Part shown: piece by piece, positions 7,650-14,248 of the stretch
Layout: every line of letters begins with the position of its first letter
How positions within the stretch are numbered: position 1 is the first letter of the stretch
From: an uncultured Bacteroidota bacterium
GTDB taxonomy: Bacteria > Bacteroidota > Bacteroidia > Chitinophagales > Chitinophagaceae
Direction of reading: 5' to 3'
Assembly (NCBI GenBank): GCA_903835145.1
Contig: CAILMA010000135.1
Span: forward strand, 1 to 23,775
Length of the DNA: 23,775 nucleotides
The notes under the pieces: model-generated
Database searches by the model: none
Told to the model about the DNA's origin: nothing
The model's input: the letters and a program-made list of their open reading frames with translations, nothing else
Made by a program: the position numbers and the translations under genes

Positions 7650-8276
7650 CAGAGCGGAAGTTTAGAGCGGAGCAACAGAGTGGAGAGCGGAGCAACAGAG
7701 CGGAGAGCGGAACGAAGGAGAGCGGTATTGAGAGAGGAGAGCGAAGGTATGTTTCACGGGCGTTGCAAACGCCGTTCCGGGGTATCCGCGTTGCAAACGC
7801 GGACAAGTGTGAGAGCGGAGCGGAGAGCGAAGGTATGTTTCACGGGCGTTTCAAACGCCATGCCGGGGTATCCGCGTTGCAAACGCGGACAAGTGAGGCC
7901 CGGAGCGGAGTAACAGCGCGGAAAGCGGAGAAGGAGAGCGGTATTCAGAGCGGAGAGCGAAGGTATGTTTTACGGGCGTTGCAAACGGCATGCCGGGGTA
8001 TCCGCGTTGCAAACGCGGATAAGTGTGAGAGCGGGTATCGAGCGAGGGTTGGTTTTTACGGGCGTTGCAAACGCCATGCCGGGGTATCCGCGTTGCAAAC
8101 GCGGACAAGTGAGGCGCGGAGAAGGAGAGCGAGGGGTGGTTTTGCGGGCGTTGCAAACGCCATGCCGTGGTATCCGCGTTGCAAACGCGGAAAAGTGTTG
8201 TTCCGTCTTATGGACGTTGCAAATGGGGACAAGTGTAGTTCGGTCTTATGGACGTTGCAAATGGGGACAAATGTTA
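7650..8276 (+). repeat. Paired-hairpin repeat array (five 57-bp units, 86-bp period, plus two half units)
   Basis: Five conserved 57-bp units start at 7755, 7841, 7971, 8057 and 8143. The steps are 86, 130, 86 and 86 bp. Each unit has two hairpins: GGCGTTGCAAACGCC (6-bp stem, 3-nt loop) and TCCGCGTTGCAAACGCGGA (8-bp stem, same loop), joined by ATGCCGGGGTA and ending GACAAGTG. Spacers are purine-rich (GAGCGGA, GAGAGCGAAGGTATGTTT). The segment before the first unit and the long spacer between units 2 and 3 are homologous, both carrying AAGGAGAGCGGTATT. At 8201-8238 and 8239-8276 lie two 38-bp tandem copies with a single core, GGACGTTGCAAATGGGGACA. Long open frames on both strands arise because the unit is GC-rich and lacks stop codons; I do not call them genes. 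No transposase is nearby. The array fills most of the 807-bp gap between 7588 and 8394. Confidence 0.9.
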
Positions 8277-8394
8277 GCATTGGCAACTTTGTGGCCCGAA
8301 TTTGGGGGTGCTGTTGAGGACTGATTAATTTTTTTGCCGGGTAACAATAAATAGAAAAATTTGTAGTTAATTTTACAATGCAAAAATATTTGTT

Positions 8395-9108
8395 ATGAAG
8401 AAGTTGCTTACAATGATAACATTGCTTGTTGCTTTTGGTGCAAAAGCTCAAGATGGAATTTTCCTGCAGCCGGAGTTTGGAGCGGGGACAACGAATGTGA
8501 ACACGAATATGATTATGGTCTCCAATGGATGGTATTGGGGCGATGATAAGAAAAGCGCAACCTTTTGCTATTCGGCCGGTTTGGGTGTAGGCTATCGTAT
8601 CCGGCATCTGGTGCTGAATACGGGACTTTATTTTTTGCAATCGGGGTATTGTGATGAATATTGGGGAGGCGACCTGGTTTTGACCAAAACAAAGCGGACG
8701 CAGACTTACAACCATATTTCATTGCCGGTGGTGGCGAGTGTTCAGATTAATCTTGGCCGGAGGTTTACTCTTACGCCTGGACTTGGAGTAGCAGCGACTT
8801 ATAATTCCTCATCGAAAGTGAGTGAACAGGTTAATGGCCAGACGTATAATTATGATATCAGTGGTGCCTCGTTCGATCAGGAAAACCGCAGAATAAATGT
8901 TTGGAGTGTGGCGCGCCTGCAGGCTGGTTACCGCCTTAGCGACAGGGTAAGTATAGTTGTCGGGCCGGAGTACCAGCTAATGCTGAATTCCATAGTGTCC
9001 GTAGGTAACTCAGACTACTACCAGAAAAATTATACGCTGAATTTTATGGGTGGAATTACCTGGAATTGCAGAGCCCGCAAGGGTCTGACTATGAAAAAAT
9101 TCCGTTAG
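8395..9108 (+). CDS. Outer-membrane beta-barrel protein
   Basis: A 237-residue protein with a signal peptide (KKLLTMITLLVAFGAKAQ, cleavage after AKA) followed by alternating amphipathic strands, typical of the small porin/OmpA-like barrel family in Bacteroidota. Examples are LGVGYRIRHLVLNTGLYFLQ, HISLPVVASVQINLG, FTLTPGLGVAATYNSS and VGPEYQLMLNSIV. The turn pattern (LGRRFTLTPGLGV, YRLSDRVSIVVGPEY) fits an 8-strand barrel. The C-terminus runs a little past the last clear strand (NFMGGITWNC) with a basic tail. No catalytic motif is seen and the cargo is unknown. It sits 119 bp after the repeat array with no gene partner. Confidence 0.8.
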   Translation: MKKLLTMITLLVAFGAKAQDGIFLQPEFGAGTTNVNTNMIMVSNGWYWGDDKKSATFCYSAGLGVGYRIRHLVLNTGLYFLQSGYCDEYWGGDLVLTKTKRTQTYNHISLPVVASVQINLGRRFTLTPGLGVAATYNSSSKVSEQVNGQTYNYDISGASFDQENRRINVWSVARLQAGYRLSDRVSIVVGPEYQLMLNSIVSVGNSDYYQKNYTLNFMGGITWNCRARKGLTMKKFR

Positions 9109-9210
9109 CCCAAAGCTGTCCCGGGTTTTTTAACGTCATGGCTTTTCATCAATATTATTTTTTATCGCTTAAAAACGAGAGATACTGGTGTATTTCCCGA
9201 ATGATAACTG

Positions 9211-9218
9211 TATTTTTG
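9211..9218 (+). promoter_or_regulatory. Possible -7 element (TATTTTTG) of the transketolase subunit gene
   Basis: An exact TAnnTTTG match ends 17 nt before the ATG at 9236. No TTG was found at the -33 spacing. The 127-bp gap before the gene holds nothing else I recognise. Confidence 0.3.
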
Positions 9219-9235
9219 CCACTCATTTATAATTC

Positions 9236-10198
9236 ATGTTACAGGATATAATAATACTGAATGAAAAAGAAACCCGCGGAGGGTTTGGCGAGGGTATACT
9301 GGAAGCGGGCCGCCGCAACCCTAATGTGGTAGCACTTACTGCCGACCTTGCCGGTTCGTTGAAGCTAAATGCGTTTATCAAGGAATTTCCGGACAGATTT
9401 GTTCAGTGTGGCATAGCTGAGGCCAACATGATTGGTGTAGCTGCGGGAATGACGATAGGTGGTAAAATACCCTATACTACGACTTTTGCGAATTTCTCTA
9501 CGTCGAGGGTTTTTGATCAGGTGCGCCAGAGTGTTGCTTATAGCGGAAAAAATGTAAAAATATGTGCTTCTCATGCCGGCCTTACGCTGGGAGAAGATGG
9601 TGCTACGCATCAGGTGCTGGAAGATATAGGGATGATGAAAATGCTGCCGGGTATGACGGTAATAGTGCCTTGCGATTTTAACCAGACCAAGGCTGCTACC
9701 ATTGCTATTTCTGAATTTGTAGGTCCGGTTTACCTGCGTTTCGGTCGCCCGAAGTGGCCTAATTTTACTGCCGAAGACCAGAAATTTGAAATAGGTAAGG
9801 CTCAGGTATTGGCGGAAGGTAGTGATATCTCCATTTTTGCCTGCGGCCATATGGTATGGCGTGCAGTAGAGGCTGCCAAAATACTGGCTGAAAAAGGCAT
9901 ATCAGTTGATCTTATCAATATCCACACCATAAAGCCGATAGATGAGGCTGCGGTTGTGAAATCAATCACTAAAACAGGCTGCATAGTAACCGCTGAAGAG
10001 CACCAGATCAACGGTGGGCTTGGTGATACTATTGCCAACGTTGCTTCCCGCAATTGTGCGGTACCGCATGAGTATGTAGCAGTGATGGATACTTTTGGCG
10101 AAAGCGGAACCCCAAATCAACTGCTGGACAAATATGGCCTTACTACTAATCATATTGTAGCAGCGGCATTGAAATCGATAGCCAGAAAAAACGCATAA
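9236..10198 (+). CDS. Transketolase, C-terminal subunit
   Basis: A 320-residue protein covering the pyrimidine-binding and C-terminal domains of a split transketolase of the non-oxidative pentose phosphate pathway. The thiamine-diphosphate-activating glutamate is in CGIAEANMIGVAAG (Glu62). The PYR domain continues with PYTTTFANFSTSRVFDQVRQS and HAGLTLGEDGATHQVLEDIGMM. The C-terminal domain begins near 195 (DISIFACGHMVWRAVEAA) and carries INIHTIKPID and AEEHQINGGLGD. In split transketolases the N-terminal half, which binds the diphosphate, is a separate gene usually placed just upstream. Here the upstream gene is an outer-membrane protein, so the partner must lie elsewhere. The DXS-like C-terminal fold is shared, but the motif context favours transketolase. 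The next gene follows after 92 bp and may be co-transcribed. Confidence 0.92.
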   Translation: MLQDIIILNEKETRGGFGEGILEAGRRNPNVVALTADLAGSLKLNAFIKEFPDRFVQCGIAEANMIGVAAGMTIGGKIPYTTTFANFSTSRVFDQVRQSVAYSGKNVKICASHAGLTLGEDGATHQVLEDIGMMKMLPGMTVIVPCDFNQTKAATIAISEFVGPVYLRFGRPKWPNFTAEDQKFEIGKAQVLAEGSDISIFACGHMVWRAVEAAKILAEKGISVDLINIHTIKPIDEAAVVKSITKTGCIVTAEEHQINGGLGDTIANVASRNCAVPHEYVAVMDTFGESGTPNQLLDKYGLTTNHIVAAALKSIARKNA

Positions 10199-10290
10199 GG
10201 GCATTCGGATTTAGCATTGACATGACTGCACCGCAAGGATAGAATTCCAGTGTGTGTGGCTGTTGGCACTAACCGAGCAGAAACAGAACG

Positions 10291-11301
10291 ATGAAACTTA
10301 TTTATAGAGCATTTACATTGGCGCTGGTGCCGGTAGCGTTGTTTTCCTGCAAGGGCGGCGGTGAGCAAGGCAAGTCAGGTGCAGATACTACACAGGCTGC
10401 GGCTCCTGCTGCGGCAAAAGTGAACACTCCTGTTTTTAACGAAGACAGTGCCTATGTAAGTGTGGCTGCTCAGGTGGCCATGGGCCCGAGAACGCCGGGT
10501 TCCGGGGCCCAAAAAAGGTGTGCAGACTGGATGGAGCAGAAACTGCGGAAGGTATGTGATACCGTTTACCGACAGAATGTGACCGTAACCGGTGGCGATA
10601 AAAAGGTACTGCCTTGCTACAACCTGATAGGTGTTATAAACCCGAGAGCTACAAAGAGAATATTATTCCTTACCCACTGGGACAGCCGCCCTTGGGCCGA
10701 CCAGGATACCCACGACCAGGATAAACCCATACTTGCTGCCGACGATGCAGGCAGCGGTGTGGCTGTGCTGATAGAGCTTGCCCGCCAGATAAAGGGCTTT
10801 GGGCTGGCACAGGATGTGGGTGTGGATATATTGCTGGAAGACGTGGAAGACTATGGTAAAAGTGCGTGGGGAGAAGCGTCTTATTGCCTTGGTACGCAGT
10901 ACTGGGCGAATCACCCTCACGTAGCCGGCTACAAGGCTGAATTTGGCGTGCTGCTGGATATGGTGGGCGCACATGGTGCTCAGTTCCCGTTGGAAGACCT
11001 TTCTACGCAATATGCAGGCGCTGTGCAACAGCGGGTATGGCAATCGGCCGCTCGTGCGGGTTATTCCTCTTACTTCCCTTACACTGCAGCTGGTGCTATT
11101 ACTGATGATCACCTGCCTGTAAATCAGATTATGGGTATAAAGACCATAGATATTATCAACCTCACCAATAATCCTCAGGACCCTTTTGCGCCGCACTGGC
11201 ACACGCACAACGATAATATGCAGATCATAGACAAGAGTACGCTGAAGGCCGTGGGCCAGACGCTGCTACAGGTTGTGTATGATGAGGCTGCGCATGTGTA
11301 G
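10291..11301 (+). CDS. M28-family lipoprotein, glutaminyl-peptide cyclotransferase-like
   Basis: A 336-residue zinc enzyme with a lipoprotein signal (VALFSC, Cys20) and a Gly/Ala-rich linker to about residue 45. The catalytic domain matches glutaminyl cyclases and M28 peptidases: LTHWDSRPWAD (127-137), the metal-binding AADDAGSGVAVLIELAR (149-165), ILLEDVEDYG (180-189) with the acid-base glutamate, ITDDHLPVNQIMG (270-282) and WHTHNDNMQIID (303-314), where His304 corresponds to the zinc-ligand histidine of human glutaminyl cyclase. Such enzymes form N-terminal pyroglutamate; in Bacteroidota this is often important because many exported proteins begin with Gln after signal cleavage. A plain aminopeptidase is the alternative. 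The stop codon lies inside the first copy of a 119-bp direct repeat. Confidence 0.87.
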   Translation: MKLIYRAFTLALVPVALFSCKGGGEQGKSGADTTQAAAPAAAKVNTPVFNEDSAYVSVAAQVAMGPRTPGSGAQKRCADWMEQKLRKVCDTVYRQNVTVTGGDKKVLPCYNLIGVINPRATKRILFLTHWDSRPWADQDTHDQDKPILAADDAGSGVAVLIELARQIKGFGLAQDVGVDILLEDVEDYGKSAWGEASYCLGTQYWANHPHVAGYKAEFGVLLDMVGAHGAQFPLEDLSTQYAGAVQQRVWQSAARAGYSSYFPYTAAGAITDDHLPVNQIMGIKTIDIINLTNNPQDPFAPHWHTHNDNMQIIDKSTLKAVGQTLLQVVYDEAAHV

Positions 11302-11412
11302 CAGTTTTTTTGAAAGTTCGGTATTTGCAAGTTGTTCAACACCTTTGGTGTTGGTGTTTGTGTGTTTGTTTACCGCCAGTTTCACTGGCGGCTACTCAAA
11401 TTGAAGCCTTTC
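11294..11412 (+). repeat. Direct repeat copy 1 (119 bp), with two perfect hairpins
   Basis: This is the first of two copies with 117 of 119 bases identical; the second is exactly 303 bp later. It begins inside the last codons of the M28 gene and includes its stop. It contains CAACACC-TTT-GGTGTTG (11337-11353) and CCGCCAGT-TTC-ACTGGCGG (11373-11391). Confidence 0.9.
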
Positions 11413-11596
11413 CCGCTTCTCAAATCAAATTACTATTGAAAATCGGCATCATGCAGCTGGTGTTCTCCTGCGCCAGCCCCATCAGGAGGAACGATGTTGG
11501 GGAGAGGATTTCGGAAGCAAATGCTTCCTGAATAGCAGGTCGAAGGAAATCCTTCAACCAGTGTTATCTTTTTCATTAAACTTAGGCCAGTTGGGA
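11413..11596. other. Spacer between direct repeats, hairpin-rich, no gene
   Basis: The 184 bp between the repeats hold three more perfect inverted repeats: CTCCTG/CAGGAG (11465-11488, 12-nt loop), GGAAGC-AAAT-GCTTCC (11513-11528) and GAAGG-AAAT-CCTTC (11542-11555). No convincing coding frame is present. Together with the flanking repeats and 11716-11833, this makes up the 590-bp gene-free stretch between the M28 and NHL genes. Confidence 0.6.
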
Positions 11597-11715
11597 ATGT
11601 GTAGCAGTTTTTTTGAAAGTTCGGTATTTGCAAGTTGTTCAACACCTTCGGTGTTGGTGTTTTTGTGTTTGTTTACCGCCAGTTTCACTGGCGGCTACTC
11701 AAATTGAAGCCTTTC
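11597..11715 (+). repeat. Direct repeat copy 2 (119 bp)
   Basis: It matches 11294-11412 except for two substitutions. One falls in the loop of the first hairpin (TTT to TTC), leaving the stem intact. The copy carries a non-functional echo of the M28 stop (GTGTAG at 11599-11604). Confidence 0.9.
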
Positions 11716-11833
11716 TGGCTTCCTCTTTTAACGATATTTTCGATTTGTGTTCGTGTTGGTAAAAAGGTAAATGGATTAGAATTTTTGCTTCAAACTTTGA
11801 GATCAAATCATGGCGATATAAAAAGGCTACCCA

Positions 11834-11865
11834 AGAAAAAGGCCACCTGCGGTATGCAGATGGCC
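11834..11865 (-). terminator. Rho-independent terminator of the 11892-13820 gene
   Basis: On the minus strand GGCCATCTGC (11865-11856) pairs with GCAGGTGGCC (11850-11841), a 10-bp stem with one G-T pair and a 5-nt loop, followed by TTTTTCTT. It lies 26 bp beyond the stop codon. Confidence 0.8.
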
Positions 11866-11891
11866 AAAAGATGGGGTACTAAATTAGCAGA

Positions 11892-13820
11892 TTATCTTGC
11901 TACAACTATTTTCTTTGTGTAGTGTTCGTTGCCAACCGCTACATTAATCATATAAATGCCATCTGGCACATTGAGCCTGATTTCGTTGTCGTGGTTGGTG
12001 GGTAGTTTGGCATCCATTACTTTCTTACCAAGTACATTGAGTATTGTTACATTGGCCTCGATATTTTCGGCATAGGCCATACTGAGTGTGAATATGCCCT
12101 GACCCGGGTTTGGGTACACGTTCAGTACTTCAGCTGAGGTGCCTATGACTGCAATGCCTGCGGTACATGCGGCGTGGGACCGTACTTTAAAGGAAACGCG
12201 GGCGGTGTCGTTGCCGCATGGGCCGGTTACCACATAGGAGATAGTGTCTGTGCCTGTGGCTACCCCGACAACCCTGCCAGTCGTTAAAGCAACACTAACT
12301 GCGGAATTGGTGGAGTACCAGGTGCCACCGGAAACGGAGTTGGATAGTGCTACTGTATCGCCAGCGCAAACGCTATCGGTACCAGTGATGGCGGGCAGTG
12401 GGTTGTTGCTGTTTACCATCATGCCAATAGTAGTATTAGAAGATGTAGTGCCATCAGAAATGTTGATTACAAATGTGTCAACCCCTGAATAACCGGCAGT
12501 GGGCATATAGGTGAGTCCGGATGGCATGATAGAACCGCCAGTGGAACTGCCGGTATAACTGAAGCCGCTTAGCGTACCGTGCGAAGGCGCGGTAACAATG
12601 GTCCACGTCTCAGCCTGTGCGGTGTCGGCATCGGTAATGGAAAGCAATGCGTTGATGCTGTTGGCGCCTGAGTTTTTGCATACAGTATCGGCTTGAATGG
12701 TGCCACCATCGAAGTAAGGCGTGTGGTTGGTAGCAGCTATGTAGCGAATGCGGTTATTGTAATAATCATCAATATAGATATTGCCGCCAGCATCTACGAG
12801 CACGCCTCCCGGATCCTGAAGTTTTGCTGCTGTAGCAGCGCCACCGTCGCCACTGTAGCCACCGGTGCCACCAATGCCTGCAATGGTTGATATGTTGCCT
12901 GATGCGTCAATTTTGCGCACGCACTGGTTGCCACCATCGCCTATGTAAATATTGCCTGCGGCATCAACACCTACACCCCATGGGTCGTAGAGGTGTGCAG
13001 AAACTGCGGGGCCGCCATCGCCGCTAAAGCCACCGGTGCCGGTGCCAGCAATAGTAGTGATGGTGCCGGAGGGCAACACCTTGCGAATTCTGTTGTTGTA
13101 CTCATCGGCTATGTACACATTGCCTGCGGCATCAACTGCTGTGCCTGTGGGGCGGTATAGTTGTGCAGCTGTTGCTGCGCCGCTATCGCCACCATAAGTG
13201 CCTGTACCCGTACCTGCGAATGTGTTGATTGTACCACCGGGTGTAACTATTCTTACCCTGTTGTTGTTTTGGTCGGCAATATAAAGGTTGCCGGCAGCGT
13301 CTATAGTAACGCCTGATGGGTATGCGAGTTCGGCAGCAGTTGCGGGACCTCCGTCGCCACTAAAACCTGCCGTAGTATTGCCGGCATAGGTTGTGATAGT
13401 GCCAGCTGCATCCACCTTACGGATACAATTGTTGCCATTGTCGGCAATGTAGATATTTCCGTCACCATCTACTGCAACGCCTTCGGGTGTCGCCATTTGG
13501 GCTGCTGTTGCGGCACCGCCATCGCCACTATAGCCATAGCTGGAACCAGCGACTGTGCTGATGATGCCTGCCGGGGTCACTTTTCTTATTTTATGGTTGT
13601 AGAAATCGGCAATGTAGAGGTTGCCGCCACCATCGAGTGCTATACCCGTGGGGTTGTAGATCTGCGCTGAAGTGGCCGCGCCACCATCGCCACTAAAACC
13701 GGTGGTGCCGTTGCCGGCGATTGTTGTTATGATCTGTCCGTGGCTGGAATAGGAGCCAAATGTACAAGCTGCGGAAAGCAGAAATAGCCTAAGTGCTGAC
13801 GGTAAATGTGTTTTTTTCAT
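11892..13820 (-). CDS. Secreted NHL-repeat beta-propeller protein with Ig-like domains and T9SS sorting domain
   Basis: A 642-residue protein. I start at the ATG at 13820, which gives MKKTHLPSALRLFLLSAACT, a signal peptide; the frame stays open upstream to 13952, but the extra 44 residues precede the signal and lie over an inverted repeat. After ITTIAGNG come six NHL blades of about 55-57 residues (pattern GFSGDGGxATxAxLxxPxGV...DxxGNxYIADxxNNxIRKV), enough for a closed six-bladed propeller. Next is a cadherin/big-tandem-like domain (ITDADTAQAETWTIVTAPSH ... YSGVDTFVINISDG), then a bacterial Ig-like repeat with SVSGGTWYSTNSAVSV. The last ~75 residues form a type A T9SS domain (LNVYPNPGQGIFTLSMAYAE ... 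DGIYMINVAVGN). It is probably exported to the surface. NHL propellers bind proteins or carbohydrates; the target is unknown. It has a tandem relative at 14249-16678. Confidence 0.9.
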   Translation of the reverse strand: MKKTHLPSALRLFLLSAACTFGSYSSHGQIITTIAGNGTTGFSGDGGAATSAQIYNPTGIALDGGGNLYIADFYNHKIRKVTPAGIISTVAGSSYGYSGDGGAATAAQMATPEGVAVDGDGNIYIADNGNNCIRKVDAAGTITTYAGNTTAGFSGDGGPATAAELAYPSGVTIDAAGNLYIADQNNNRVRIVTPGGTINTFAGTGTGTYGGDSGAATAAQLYRPTGTAVDAAGNVYIADEYNNRIRKVLPSGTITTIAGTGTGGFSGDGGPAVSAHLYDPWGVGVDAAGNIYIGDGGNQCVRKIDASGNISTIAGIGGTGGYSGDGGAATAAKLQDPGGVLVDAGGNIYIDDYYNNRIRYIAATNHTPYFDGGTIQADTVCKNSGANSINALLSITDADTAQAETWTIVTAPSHGTLSGFSYTGSSTGGSIMPSGLTYMPTAGYSGVDTFVINISDGTTSSNTTIGMMVNSNNPLPAITGTDSVCAGDTVALSNSVSGGTWYSTNSAVSVALTTGRVVGVATGTDTISYVVTGPCGNDTARVSFKVRSHAACTAGIAVIGTSAEVLNVYPNPGQGIFTLSMAYAENIEANVTILNVLGKKVMDAKLPTNHDNEIRLNVPDGIYMINVAVGNEHYTKKIVVAR

Positions 13821-13904
13821 AAGAAGGTGATTGATTGCTGATTTAAAAAAGTGCTTTTGATAAGGGGGAATAATATTCGTTCCCCAGCTCAAAAATGGCA
13901 CCTT

Positions 13905-14074
13905 AGGAACAATGACGAAATAAATCCCACCATCTGACTTGCTCTTTTTCATTTCTGCATCGTTACAATCCCGCCCGTCAGCGGGATAAATAAGTTATTA
14001 TTCGCAGATTTTGCGCCTCGCATAAAAGAAAAATAGCTTCGCCATTTGGCAGGATTTATTTTGTCAATGTTCCT
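13905..14074. repeat. MITE-like element with imperfect terminal inverted repeats
   Basis: The first 23 bases (13905-13927, from AGGAACAATGACG) match the reverse complement of the last 23 (14052-14074) at 21 positions. Weaker similarity continues inwards for about 30 more bases on each side. The total span is 170 bp with a central GC hairpin. I saw no clear target-site duplication, so the mobile-element reading is tentative. Confidence 0.45.
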
Positions 14075-14191
14075 TATAAAGATATGTAGGATTCTCTGAT
14101 TTTTATTTTCAAAATCAGAACTTTTCATGAATATTTATTTCATGTGCTGTCTGGCCCATCTGGAAAGGTTTTTTGCCAGCCCCGAATGAAC

Positions 14192-14224
14192 AAAAAAAGC
14201 CGCCCCTGAATGCTCAGGGACGGC
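14192..14224 (-). terminator. Rho-independent terminator of the 14249-16678 gene
   Basis: On the minus strand GCCGTCCCTGA (14224-14214) pairs with TCAGGGGCGGC (14209-14199), with one G-T pair and a 4-nt loop, followed by TTTTTTTG. It lies about 25 bp past the stop. Confidence 0.85.
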
Positions 14225-14248
14225 CAACACTTAGCAGTGTGTTTTATG

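Larger units (their letters stand above)
13821..14248. other. Gene-free stretch between the two NHL genes
   Basis: The 428 bp contain the upstream region of the 13820 gene, an inverted-repeat element (13905-14074) and the terminator of the 14249 gene (14192-14224). ATCCCGC (13968-13974) pairs with GCGGGAT (13981-13987) in the centre of the element. No tRNA or small gene was seen. Confidence 0.5.

Noticed and set aside
7650..8276. CRISPR array
   Set aside because: The conserved part is 57 bp and doubly palindromic, the spacers resemble each other, and no cas gene is present.
7608..8324. Open frames of 101, 119 and 234 codons on the plus strand and 101 and 219 on the minus strand
   Set aside because: They lie over the paired-hairpin array. 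The peptides simply repeat the DNA unit in rotating frames (RVANADKC, GYPRCKRG), and frames are open on both strands because the unit lacks stops.
11310..11922. Frames of 70-95 codons after the M28 gene
   Set aside because: They run through the direct repeats and hairpins and have no protein-like features.
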